This document shows positions 9,664-18,459 of a DNA stretch of 64,000 nucleotides, piece by piece. Where the stretch lies: assembly GCA_963752325.1 (NCBI GenBank), contig CAVVXU010000022.1, forward strand, positions 1 to 64,000. Direction: 5' to 3'. Numbering within the stretch: position 1 is the stretch's first letter; each line of letters starts with the position of its first letter. The stretch comes from CAVTJL01 sp963752325 (GTDB lineage Bacteria; Pseudomonadota; Alphaproteobacteria; Geminicoccales; Geminicoccaceae). Below the pieces are notes generated by a model. It was not told the DNA's origin, made no database searches, and was given only the letters and a program-made list of their open reading frames with translations. Position numbers and translations under genes: made by a program.

Positions 9664-9708
9664 GGGGCGAACCCTAGCACGCCGGCCCCTGCCGATCTCC
9701 AGAACGCG

Positions 9709-9732
9709 CGGGCCCCTGTCGCCAGGGGCCCG
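9709..9732 (-). terminator. terminator-like hairpin downstream of rpsD
   Basis: A perfect 10-base-pair stem (CGGGCCCCTG at 9709-9718, CAGGGGCCCG at 9723-9732) with the four-base loop TCGC lies just past the rpsD stop. No T-run follows on the minus strand, so it may be a Rho-independent element of the weak type or an mRNA-stabilising hairpin. Confidence 0.5.
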
Positions 9733-9741
9733 GCCGAAGAA

Positions 9742-10356
9742 TCAGCGGGAGTAGTACTCGATGACGAGGTTCGGCTCCATCTGAACCGGATAGGGCACGT
9801 CGGACATCTTGGGCGTGCGGACGAACTGGCCCTTCATGCCCTTGAAGTCGACCTGCATGTACTCCGGCACGTCCCGCTCGGGCTGCTGCAGGCACTCCAT
9901 CACCATCGGGATGTTGCGTGCCCGCTCGGTCACCTCGATGAGATCGCCCTCCTTGCAGAGGTAGCTCGGAATGTTGACCCGCTGGCCGTTCACCTTGACG
10001 TGGCCATGGTTCACGAACTGGCGCGCCGCGAACACCGTCGGCACGAAGTTCATCCGATAGACGATCATGTCGAGCCGGCGCTCCAGCAGGCCCACCAGGT
10101 TCTCGGCCGTGTCGCCGCGCAGGCGCACGGCCTCCTCGAACATCCGGTGGAACTGGCGCTCGGTCATGTTGGCATAGTAGCGCTTCAGCCGCTGCTTGGC
10201 GGCCAGCTGCAGCGCATAGCCGGACATCTTGCGGCGCTTGTTGCCGTGCTCGCCGGGCGCGTAGTTGCGCCGAGCAAGCGGATCCTTCGAGCGGCCCCAG
10301 AGATTGACGCCCAGGCGACGGCAGATCTTGCCCTTGGCGGAAATGCGTTTGGTCAT
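9742..10356 (-). CDS. rpsD: 30S ribosomal protein S4
   Basis: 204 residues, the standard length for S4, a primary 16S rRNA-binding protein of the small subunit. It starts MTKRISAKGKICRRLGVNLWG, has YGMQLAAKQ-type YALQLAAKQRLKRYY, the S4 RNA-binding domain (RLDMIVYRMNFVPTVFAARQ and VKVNGQRVNIPS), and the typical end NLVIEYYSR. It stands alone with its own promoter at 10424-10451, as often in Alphaproteobacteria. The frame is intact. Confidence 0.98.
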   Translation of the reverse strand: MTKRISAKGKICRRLGVNLWGRSKDPLARRNYAPGEHGNKRRKMSGYALQLAAKQRLKRYYANMTERQFHRMFEEAVRLRGDTAENLVGLLERRLDMIVYRMNFVPTVFAARQFVNHGHVKVNGQRVNIPSYLCKEGDLIEVTERARNIPMVMECLQQPERDVPEYMQVDFKGMKGQFVRTPKMSDVPYPVQMEPNLVIEYYSR

Positions 10357-10423
10357 CGGTCCTCGAGCATGCCATCAAGACGACAAAAGCGGCCCACCCG
10401 AGGAGGACCGCGTGCTGCGGGTG

Positions 10424-10451
10424 CTTATAGCGGGCTTCGCTCGGATGTCAA
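10424..10451 (-). promoter_or_regulatory. sigma70-type promoter for rpsD
   Basis: On the minus strand TTGACA (10451-10446) and TATAAG (10429-10424) are 16 bases apart. The -35 box is the perfect consensus. Transcription would begin near 10417, about 60 bases upstream of the rpsD ATG. Confidence 0.7.
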
Positions 10452-10553
10452 ATGCCGACGCCCATGGTCCCTGGCGACGCCCCCGCCGGGCCGCCGGGGC
10501 CGCCCGCTCCCATCGCGCCCGACGCGTGACATGCCGAAACCCCTCCTGCCCAC

Positions 10554-10584
10554 TTGCCGGGCGCATCGGAATAGGTTTTATAAT
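10554..10584 (+). promoter_or_regulatory. promoter of the haem peroxidase operon
   Basis: TTGCCG at 10554-10559 and a perfect TATAAT at 10579-10584 are spaced by 19 bases, slightly long. They lie in a short AT-rich stretch of the rpsD/peroxidase divergent region. The start would be near 10591, leaving a leader of about 115 bases before ATG 10705. Confidence 0.55.
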
Positions 10585-10606
10585 TCTACCCTGGGTGTGC
10601 GTAACA

Positions 10607-10635
10607 TCACATCCAAATCGACCCAGAGCATGTGA
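10607..10635 (+). promoter_or_regulatory. inverted repeat in the leader of the peroxidase operon
   Basis: TCACAT at 10607-10612 and ATGTGA at 10630-10635 form a 6-base inverted repeat with a 17-base spacer. It lies just downstream of the expected transcription start. That would suit an operator for a dimeric repressor, but the arms are short and chance cannot be excluded. Confidence 0.25.
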
Positions 10636-10704
10636 AGTGAGCGCACACCGACAACAATGACGGCCTGGTCGCAGGCCGCCCCTAGCGGGAAAAGAGGACA
10701 GGGC

Positions 10705-12531
10705 ATGGCAATCAGCTGGTACGAGCGCCTCCTGGGCTCCGTGTCGCATCGGATCAATCGCCGGGTTCCCTGGTATCGCCTCCCGGCGCCGATCGCCGTC
10801 CTCAACCTGATCGGGCTGCGGACCAATCTACGCCTGCACAATCTCTACGACACCGAGACCAAGCGCCCCGAGGTGGCACCGCCCGAGGGCTTCGACGTCC
10901 GCCATTTCCGCACGCCGGACGGCAGCTACAACGATCTGAGCCAACCCAGCATGGGCATGGCCGGCACACGGTTCGGCCGCAACGCGCCCCTGCCCATGAC
11001 CTTCGGCGAGCAGCCGCCCGGCCTCTACGAGCCCAATGTGCGGCTCGTGAGCTCGCGCCTGATGGCGCGACAGAGCTTCGTGCCGGCCACGACCTTGAAC
11101 ATGCTGGTGCCGGCCTGGCTGCAGTTCATGGTCCACGACTGGCTCACCCACGGCCGGAACGATACCCAGAATCCGCCGCACCGCATCCCGACCCCACCCG
11201 GCGACGACTGGCCGGGACCCGAGATGACGATCCTGCGCACCGGGTCCGACCCGACACGGCGCCCCGAGGAGGCCGCACGGCCGTCCACCTACATCAACAG
11301 CGAGACGCACTGGTGGGACGGCTCGCAGATCTACGGCTCGACCCCGGAGCTGCAGCGGCGCATGCGCACCGACCCGGCGACCGGCGAGGTGCTGCCGGAC
11401 GGGCTCGTCTATCTCGATCCCGAAGGTCATCTGCAGATCGACCGGGAGAACAAGGTCGCGGACCAGGAGCTGGCCGGCGTCAACGGCAACTGGTGGGCCG
11501 GCCTCTCGGTGCTGACGACGCTCTTCATCCGCGAGCACAACGCCATCGCAAGACGCCTGCGGCTGGAGCACCCGGACCGCGATGGCGAGTGGCTCTTTCA
11601 CAAGGCCCGGCTCGTCAACGCCGCGCTGATCGCCAAGATCCACACGACCGAGTGGACCCCTGCCCTCCTGGATACGCCCGAGCTGCGCTTCGGCATGCGC
11701 GGCAACTGGTGGGGTGCGCTCGAGGAGACCTACAAGCGGGCCTATGGCCGGGTAAGCGACAGCGAGCTTCTCTCCGGCATCCCGGGCTCGACGCACGACC
11801 ACCACACCGCCCCCTATGCGATGACCGAGGAGTTCACCGCGGTCTATCGCATGCACCCATTGATCCCGGACGCGTTCTCGTTCCGGCGCCGCGACGACGA
11901 CGAGAGCCTGCTCGAGACCGACATCGGCACCGTCGCGGGTGGCGGCGCCACGCGCCTCTATGCCACCGTGCCGTTGCCGGACGTCGTCTACTCGCTGGGG
12001 ACGAGCCATCCGGGGGCGCTGGTGCTCCACAATTTTCCGCAGCATCTGCGCCGGCTGGACAAGAAGCCCGAGGAAGGGATCTTCCTCGACCTCGCCGCCA
12101 CCGACGTGCTGCGCGACCGCGAGCGCGGCGTGCCCCGCTATTGCGCCTTCCGCCGCATGCTCGACATGAGCGTCCCCAAGTCCTTCGAGGAGCTGACGGA
12201 CAATCCCGACTGGCGCCGCGAGCTCGCCGAGGTCTATGGCGAGGTCGAGAAGGTGGACCTCCTGGTCGGCATGCTGGCCGAGAAGGGCCCGCCCGGCTTC
12301 GCCTTCAGCGATACGGCCTTTCGCATCTTCATTCTCATGGCCTCGCGCCGGCTCAAGAGCGACCGCTTCTTCTGCGAGGACTACACGCCCGAGATCTACA
12401 CGCCGGCCGGCATGGCCTGGGTCGAGGAGAACAGCATGCGCACCGTGCTGCTCCGCCACCTCCCCGAGCTGGCGCCCCAGATGGCCGACGTGCGCAACGT
12501 CTTCTTCCCCTGGGCCCGGGGCGGAGCCTGA
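10705..12531 (+). CDS. animal-type haem peroxidase (cyclooxygenase/alpha-dioxygenase-like)
   Basis: 608 residues of the peroxidase-cyclooxygenase superfamily. The distal-haem region reads LQFMVHDWLTHGRND and the proximal His lies in EEFTAVYRMHPLIPDAF. Between them are WWDGSQIYG and NWWAGLSVLTTLFIREHNAI. The NWWAGLS...FIREHN segment and the lack of a secretion signal point to the fatty-acid dioxygenase branch (alpha-DOX, Ppo, COX) more than to myeloperoxidase-like enzymes. I infer that it adds O2 to a lipid. ATG 10705 is preceded by AGAGGA six bases upstream; an in-frame ATG at 10657 adds 16 poorly coding residues. First gene of a five-gene operon; the frame is intact. Confidence 0.88.
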   Translation: MAISWYERLLGSVSHRINRRVPWYRLPAPIAVLNLIGLRTNLRLHNLYDTETKRPEVAPPEGFDVRHFRTPDGSYNDLSQPSMGMAGTRFGRNAPLPMTFGEQPPGLYEPNVRLVSSRLMARQSFVPATTLNMLVPAWLQFMVHDWLTHGRNDTQNPPHRIPTPPGDDWPGPEMTILRTGSDPTRRPEEAARPSTYINSETHWWDGSQIYGSTPELQRRMRTDPATGEVLPDGLVYLDPEGHLQIDRENKVADQELAGVNGNWWAGLSVLTTLFIREHNAIARRLRLEHPDRDGEWLFHKARLVNAALIAKIHTTEWTPALLDTPELRFGMRGNWWGALEETYKRAYGRVSDSELLSGIPGSTHDHHTAPYAMTEEFTAVYRMHPLIPDAFSFRRRDDDESLLETDIGTVAGGGATRLYATVPLPDVVYSLGTSHPGALVLHNFPQHLRRLDKKPEEGIFLDLAATDVLRDRERGVPRYCAFRRMLDMSVPKSFEELTDNPDWRRELAEVYGEVEKVDLLVGMLAEKGPPGFAFSDTAFRIFILMASRRLKSDRFFCEDYTPEIYTPAGMAWVEENSMRTVLLRHLPELAPQMADVRNVFFPWARGGA

Positions 12532-12534
12532 GCC

Positions 12535-13431
12535 ATGGCCCGGCGCATCCGTGTGCCGTGGCTCGTCGACGTCCTTCTCGTCGACGACCCGCACGAGATC
12601 GGCGAGCTGGCGGCGGAGCCGCGGCTCGACCGGCGCTTCGATCCCGTCGGCCCCCTCGTCAACCGGGTAATCGCCCATCGCATGCGCGCCAACGCCGCTG
12701 CCTGGCCTGCGCATACCGGCCCTGGCCCCGCGCGGCGACCGCCTCGCGCCGAGCGCCAGGCGGCCCTCGAGAAGCAGCTCGATCCGCGTGGAGAAAAGCC
12801 GCTCTGGGACGAGGGGCACTGCGCGACCTCGCGGCCTACGTGTCCGGACGCCTCGACGAGGCCAAGCTCGGCCCGCTCGTCCAGGAGGTCTGCGGCTGGC
12901 CTTTCGATCCCGGACTATCGGGCCAGCCCCGAGAGCTGGCAGGCGGCCGTCCTCTATGCCAACGCGCGCCTATGCCAAGCCCTTGCGTCGTCTCTGGTGG
13001 TCGATCTCACGGCCAGCTGCGGTGGGCGCAGCGAGCTTCTGGCGCGGCTCGCCAAGGACGACATCCTGGCATTCCATTCGACCACGATCGGCGCTCCACA
13101 ACATCGTCCACTCGCTTGCAGCGCATGCGGGCGCTGCGTCGGGATCCGGGCGCCCGCGCCCGCCTGTCCGAGGCGACGATCGTGACCCAGTGCCTCGTGG
13201 CCCCGCCTCGCGTGCCGCGTCAGGTGACGGCCGAGCTCTTCACCCGCGCCGCCGCCGGCCCGCTCCAGGAGGGCACCCTCGTGCTGCTGCAGCTCGACGA
13301 TGCGCGCGCAGCGGGCGCCCGGCCCCGAGATGACCTTCATGAGCGACCAGTGGAGCCGCTGCCCGGCCAGGGGCTTCGTGCCGGCGCTGCTGCTGGCGGT
13401 GTGGCGCGCCGCCGAGGAGACCGGCCCATGA
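12535..13431 (+). CDS. divergent cytochrome P450-like protein (several frameshifts)
   Basis: About 298 residues once some eight indels between 12700 and 13350 are bridged. The start (VLLVDDPHEIGELAAEPRL) resembles a P450 N-terminus. Near the C-terminus APPRVPRQVTAEL and PLQEGTLVLLQLDDAR resemble the PPRVPR...G segment that follows the P450 ExxR helix. The end MSDQWSRCPARGFVPALLL could be a degenerate cysteine-ligand loop, lacking the usual FxxGxxxC glycines. The protein is shorter than a full P450 (about 400 residues). Start ATG 12535 is three bases after the peroxidase stop, and the TGA overlaps the next ATG. The P450 call is inference from weak motifs; an unrelated unknown fold remains possible. 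Confidence 0.45.
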
Positions 13432-14775
13432 CCGAGGACGTCATCTTCACGCCGCTGAAGTTCAAAAACCTCGAGGTGAAAAACAGGATCTTCCGCTCGA
13501 ACGTCTCCGGGCGCTTCGACAACGAGGACGGCTCGCTCACCCAGACGCGCATCAACTGGGAGAGCAAGTTCGCCCGCGGCGGCGTGGGCGCCATCATCTC
13601 CTCCTACGTGCCGGTCCTCATCGAGGGCCGCATCATGGCCGGCTATGCCACCGTCCATCGCGACGACTTCATCCCGCTGTGGGAGAAGCTGGGCCAGGCC
13701 GTGCACCAGTTCGACTGCAAGTACATCATGCAGCTCTCGCACTCGGGCCGGCAGATGGACATGCCGGGGGTGCACAACTCGCACCGCCCGTCGCTGAGCT
13801 CGACCAGCAACAAGGAGACGCTGCACGGCTTTCTCTGTCAGGCGATGACCGGGGCCGAGATCCAGCACACGATCGAGGCTTTTGCGAAGGGCGCCTGGCG
13901 CGCCCGCGAGGCCGGCCTCGACGGGGTCGAGCTGCACGCCGCCAACGGCTACCTTTTCACCCAGTTCCTGAGCTCCGGCATCAACGACCGCAAGGACAGC
14001 TACGGCGGCTCGCTCGTCAACCGCGCGCGCTTCCTCTTGGACGTCGTCCAGGCGATCCGCGCCAAGGTCGGCAGCGGCTTTCATCTCCAGGTCAAGCTCA
14101 GCGCCGTCGACCTCAACAACGTCATCCCCTGGGAAGGCAAAGGAAACAGCCTCGACGACACGGTCCAGGTGGCCAAGTGGTGCGAGGCCGCGGGTGCGGA
14201 CGCCATCCACGTCTCGATGGGCAGCCTTTTTCCTCACCCCCTGAACCCGCCCGGCGATTTCTCCTTCGAGACCATCGCCACGACCTACGACGCGATGATC
14301 GCCTCGGGCGTCTCGACCTTCCGCAACTTTTTTCTGTTCCGCTATCCGATGCTGCGGCCGATCTTTCGCTGGATCTGGTTCCGCATGAAAAAGGGCCGGC
14401 CGGTCGAGGGTGTGGGGCTCGACGAGGCGCGCGCGATCAAGAAGGCGGTGGGCGTGCCCGTGCTCAACACCGGCGGCTTCCAGACGGCTTCCTTCATTCG
14501 CGACGCCATCACCAGCGGGGCCTGCGACGGCGTGTCGATCGCCCGCTCGCTGATTGCCAACAACGACCTCGTGAAGCAGTGGGCTGCCGGCCACGACCTG
14601 CCCGAGCGGCCCTGCACCTACTGCAACAAGTGCCTCTTGAACGCAGCCAAGAACCCCTTGGGCTGCTACGAGCTCTCGCGCTTCGACGGCGATCACGACC
14701 GCGATGGTCGAGGAGCTGATGTCCATCTACCGGACGCGGCCCGAGCTGCGTCTGCCAGCGCTTCAGGAGGTCTGA
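13428..14775 (+). CDS. old yellow enzyme-type NADH:flavin oxidoreductase (3' frameshift)
   Basis: About 448-residue FMN enzyme that would reduce the C=C bond of an alpha,beta-unsaturated carbonyl. It starts FTPLKFKNLEVKNRIFRS, has IMQLSHSGRQMD, GVELHAANGYLFTQFLSSGINDRKDSYGG cut into the family's HxxN pair and active-site loop, and VLNTGGFQTASFIRDAI in the phosphate-binding region. The C-terminal CTYCNKCLL cysteines are unusual for a short OYE but lie where longer family members bind an Fe-S cluster. An extra C near 14696 shifts the frame; the tail AMVEELMSIYRTRPEL ends at TGA 14775. ATG 13428 overlaps the previous stop. Confidence 0.88.
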
Positions 14776-14776
14776 G

Positions 14777-16336
14777 ATGGCCGCCGAGGCACCCGTCACG
14801 GCGGTCGAGGTGGCGCTGCGCCGCCGACGCCGCCTTCTCCTCCCACTCTATCTCCTCGTGGCACTCATCTTCGTGCTCGGCATCGTGGCGCTCGTCGTGG
14901 GCATCAAAGGCCTCTGGCGGCTCGGCGACAACGGCACGCCGCACTACGCGTCCGACCGCGACCACTTCATGTACGCCTCGATCGGCTCGGAGCCCGAGAG
15001 CGGCCTGCCCTACTGGATCTGGCAGGCCCTGCCCCGCCTCTTCCCGGAGAGCTTCAAGGGCCGGAACGACTACACCGCCTTCGGCTTCCTCTATCAGGAC
15101 GGCCCCGACGGCAAGCCGCGCGATCTGCCGATCGGCGTCTCCCGGCGCGAGGTGAAGGGGGTGGAGCTGGTCTGGCTCAACTGCGCCACCTGCCACACCG
15201 GCACGGTGCAGGAGACCGCGGGCGGGCCCCGCCGGATCGTTGCCGGCATGCCGTCCAACAATCTCGATCTCTATCGACTTCATCCGCTTTCTGCTGAATG
15301 CCGGCGCCGACGAGCGCCTGTCGCCGGACAAGCTGATCCCGGCCATGAAGGCGTCCGGCGCCCACATCGGCTGGCTCGAGGAGAAGATCTGGCGCTACTA
15401 CGTGATCCCGCGGGTGCGTGAGGGCCTGATCCAGCGCCGCAGCCATTTTCTCCCTCTCCTTGACAGCCAGCCCGCCTGGGGCCCCGGCCGCGTCGACACG
15501 TTCGACGGCTACAAGCTCATCCAGATGGGCCTTTTCCTCCCAGACCTGACGCCCGAGGAGCGGATCGGCACGGCCGACTTCCCCTCGATCTTCGAGCAGG
15601 GCCCGCGCGAGGGCATGCAGCTCCATTGGGACGGCAACAACAACTCGCTGGCCGAGCGCAACCTCTCGGCCGCGATCGGTGCCGGCGTGACGCCGGCGAC
15701 CGTCGACCATCACGCCATCGAGCGGGTCGCCGGCTGGCTCATGGACGCTGAAGCCGCCGGCCAGCCCCTATCGGCCCGACCCCGCCGCCGTCGCGCGCGG
15801 CAAGATCGTCTACATGCAGGCCTGCGCCGCCTGCCACGGCTACCAGGACGGTGACCATTATGTCTTCAAGGGCGAATATCTGGGCAAGGTCGAGCCCAAC
15901 GCGAAGCTCGGCACCGATCCGGCCCGGCTCAACTCCTATACCGAGCAGCTGCGCGACTATCAGGTGAGCGAGCTCTTCAAGGGCACGCCCTACCAGTTCA
16001 GCCATTTCGAGAAGACCGACGGCTACGCCAACATGCCCTTGGACGGCCTTTGGCTCCGCGCCCCCTACCTCCACGATGGCAGCGTGCCGACCCTGGCCGA
16101 CCTTCTGGAGCCGCCTACCGAGCGCCCCGTCGCGTTCGTGCGCGGGCTCGACACCATCGACCCCGAGAAGGGCGGCTTCGCAGCGCCGGCATGCGACCCC
16201 GAGGGGCCGCCGCCCGAAAGCGGGCTTCTGCTTCGACACGAGCCGGCCCGGCAACGGCGCCGGCGGCCACCTCTACGGCACCGATCTGGCGCCCGCCGCC
16301 AAGGCCGACCTCTTGGCCTATCTCCTCACCTTCTGA
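14777..16336 (+). CDS. membrane-anchored di-haem c-type cytochrome, RoxA-like (three frameshifts)
   Basis: About 518 residues after bridging +1 breaks near 15275, 15749 and 16215. One N-terminal helix (LPLYLLVALIFVLGIVALVVGI) anchors it, with the rest in the periplasm. Two haem c sites are visible: LNCATCHTG and CAACHGYQDG. The segment MPLDGLWLRAPYLHDGSVPTL followed by DLLEPP and FCFDTSRPGNG is characteristic of the di-haem peroxidase group that includes the rubber oxygenases RoxA/RoxB. It could be a dioxygenase or peroxidase, or only an electron carrier for the operon. ATG 14777 comes one base after the reductase stop, so tight coupling is likely. Confidence 0.85.
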
Positions 16337-16352
16337 CCCGAGGGACGATCCG

Positions 16353-16775
16353 ATGATCCAGGCCCAGACCGTCTCCTGGACGCAGGCCGACACGGCGGCG
16401 AAGCTCAAAACCTATCGCCGCGTGCTCCTCGTCAGCATCGTGCTCAACCTCATCGTCGCCTTCGTCATCATCTTCTGGCCGCACTTCATCACATCGCTCC
16501 TGCACCAGCCCGACGCCTTCCCCTCGACCTGGCCGCGCCACTGGGGCTTTCAGCTCATCGCGATCAACCTCCTCTACGTGCCGGGCTACAAATATCCGCT
16601 GGACCAGCGCTGGCCCAACTGGCTGGGCATCGGCATCCGCCTCGTTTTTGCTCTCTTCTTCTTCAGCCAGGGCGACGGCTTCATCTGGATGGGCCTCTAT
16701 GACGGCTTCTTCGGCGTCGTCCTCCTCATCACCTACTCCCGCCTCTTCCGCGCCAACCTGATGTCCAAGCCCTGA
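16353..16775 (+). CDS. small integral membrane protein of the peroxidase operon
   Basis: 140 residues with about four hydrophobic helices, including RVLLVSIVLNLIVAFVIIFW, LGIGIRLVFALFFFSQGDGF and a C-terminal FFGVVLLITYSRLF. I do not recognise the family. It starts 16 bases after the RoxA-like gene with a GAGGGA ribosome site upstream of ATG 16353, and it closes the operon. It may hold the cytochrome or a quinone partner at the membrane, but that is only an inference from position. Confidence 0.75.
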   Translation: MIQAQTVSWTQADTAAKLKTYRRVLLVSIVLNLIVAFVIIFWPHFITSLLHQPDAFPSTWPRHWGFQLIAINLLYVPGYKYPLDQRWPNWLGIGIRLVFALFFFSQGDGFIWMGLYDGFFGVVLLITYSRLFRANLMSKP

Positions 16776-16820
16776 GCGTAAGAGGCCCTCTCCCGTGCCG
16801 CTGGAAAGGGCCTCGAGGTC

Positions 16821-17982
16821 CTACATGTCGACGACGCTGCCATCGAGATGGGGCCGCATCGCGATCCTGCGGGGGCGCGGCGGGAACTTCTTCTCGACGT
16901 CCGGCACGAGCTCGAGGCCGATGCCGGGGCCTTCGGGGATCCTGACGAAGCCACCCTCGTGATCGGCGAGGCCGGTCGCGAGGCCCGCGCCCAGCACCGC
17001 CGTGTTGCCGCCGTCCAGCTCCGGCGTGCGCGTCGGGTATTCCTGGATCGCGAAGTTGGGGATGCAGGCCGCGATCTGCAGGCAGGCGGCCGTGCTGACG
17101 ATCGAGAGCGGGTTGTGCGGCACGATCGAGCAGTCGTTGGCCTCGGCCATGGCAGCGATCTTCTTGGCACCGGTGATGCCGCCGCAGAGGCAGACATCGG
17201 GCCGCAGATAGGCGACGGCGCGGCGGTTGAGGAGCGTCTGGAACTGGAAGATGCTGAAGAACCGCTCGCCGGTCGCGACCGGGATATGGATGTGGTCGGC
17301 AACCCAGCCCATGGCGTCGGGGTCGTTCGGCCGCAGCGGGTCCTCGAGGAACATCGGCTTGTAGGGCTCGATGGCGCGGGCCAGCGCCACCGCCTCGGGC
17401 GGGGTCATGCGGCGATGGATCTCGACGCAGAGGTCGACCGAGGGGCCCACCGCCTCGCGTATCAGGCGGATGGTCTCGGCCGCGTCCTCGATCTTCTGGG
17501 CGTGGCTCTTGTAGTAGGGGGTGGTCTCGTCCTCATCGAGCAGCGGGTTGAGGTGGCCCAGGGCGGTGAAGCCCTCCTCCTTCAGCCGCACCGCCTCCTC
17601 GATCAGCGCCTCGCGCGTGCGGCCCTTGGCGTGGGCGTAGAGGCGGGCCTTGTCGCGCATCTTGCCGCCCAAAAGCTCGTAGACCGGCACGCCGTAATGC
17701 TTGCCCTTGATGTCCCAGAGCGCGATGTCGATCGCCGAGACGGCACCATTGATGGCGCCGCCGCGTGAAGTGGTTGGCGCGCAGCATCACGTTCCAATGG
17801 TGCTCGATCGTGCGCGGGTCCTTGCCGACCAGGTACTCGGCATATTTCCCGATCGCGGTGGCGCTGGCCTCGAGCTGGCCCCAGGTGCCCAACTCGCCGA
17901 CACCGGTGATGCCCTTGTCGGTCTCGATGCGGGCGAAGCAGAAGCGATCGACCATCAACGGCTCGACCTTGGTGATCCTCAT
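16821..17982 (-). CDS. enolase-superfamily sugar-acid dehydratase (frameshifted)
   Basis: About 386 residues of the mandelate racemase/enolase superfamily, close to D-mannonate or D-galactonate dehydratases. The cap begins MRITKVEPLMVDRFCF. Metal ligands fit VDLCVEIHRRMTPPEA, MFLEDPLRPNDP and VATGERFF, and the catalytic His lies in SIVPHNPLSIVS. One extra base near 17763 breaks the frame in the conserved HFTGGA.NGA.SA.D segment; downstream VSAIDIALWDIKGK reads normally. ATG 17982 has GGGAGG about 7 bases upstream. An ABC ATPase remnant on the same strand just upstream suggests an old sugar-acid uptake and catabolism locus. The exact substrate is unknown. Confidence 0.82.
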
Positions 17983-18074
17983 AACGATGCCTCCCAGGCG
18001 ACGCTGTGCGGCAAAAGCTGGCGCTGTCCCCATCCGCGGGAGGGGAGCGCTTGCAGGCGGGATCGCGGGCTCAT

Positions 18075-18340
18075 TCAGTCGCGCGGCACGAGAACGACGC
18101 AGCCGGGATCGACCCGCAGCCGCATCGCCGCCCCATCGGCCACCTGCTCTGGCGACATCCTGGCGGGTACCCGCAACCTGGTCCATCCGCAGGTCTGCGC
18201 GGAGCCCCAGAAGGTCAGGCTCTTGCAATCGTGGCTCCTTGGCGGCCCTGGCACAGCCCGACTGATGCCGTGACGTCGACCCTCGAGCCCGGCGCGTCGG
18301 GTGACGCGTAGGCGACCCTGCCATTGAGGAACACTCGCGG
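18075..18340 (-). pseudogene. C-terminal remnant of a sugar ABC transporter ATPase (TOBE part)
   Basis: The minus-strand frame ending at 18075 reads FWGSAQT, then RLRVPARMSPEQVADGAAMR and RLRVDPGCVVLVPRD. This is how MalK/UgpC-type ATPases end (TOBE_2 domain). There is no Walker A, signature or Walker B upstream: the next 5' sequence belongs to the divergent membrane gene. The ATPase has therefore lost its body, leaving about 85 codons with internal damage. It lies 93 bases upstream of the dehydratase gene, on the same strand. Confidence 0.5.
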
Positions 18341-18459
18341 TTCGGCTAGGCCTCGCTACAGGGTGGAACCCCGAGCAACCCACCCGCCGCCGACTGGCAA
18401 GCTCCCCGTCCGAGCGGATGAACGAAGCGGCGAGCAGGCGCCCTGAAGAGACCCTCTGC

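Noticed and set aside
11313..15155. A single open frame of 1280 codons across the peroxidase, P450-like and OYE genes
   Set aside because: Its first 700 codons are an Arg/Ala/Pro-rich shadow of the peroxidase frame; only the part from 13428 is real (OYE). It is a by-product of high GC and few stops, not a giant protein.
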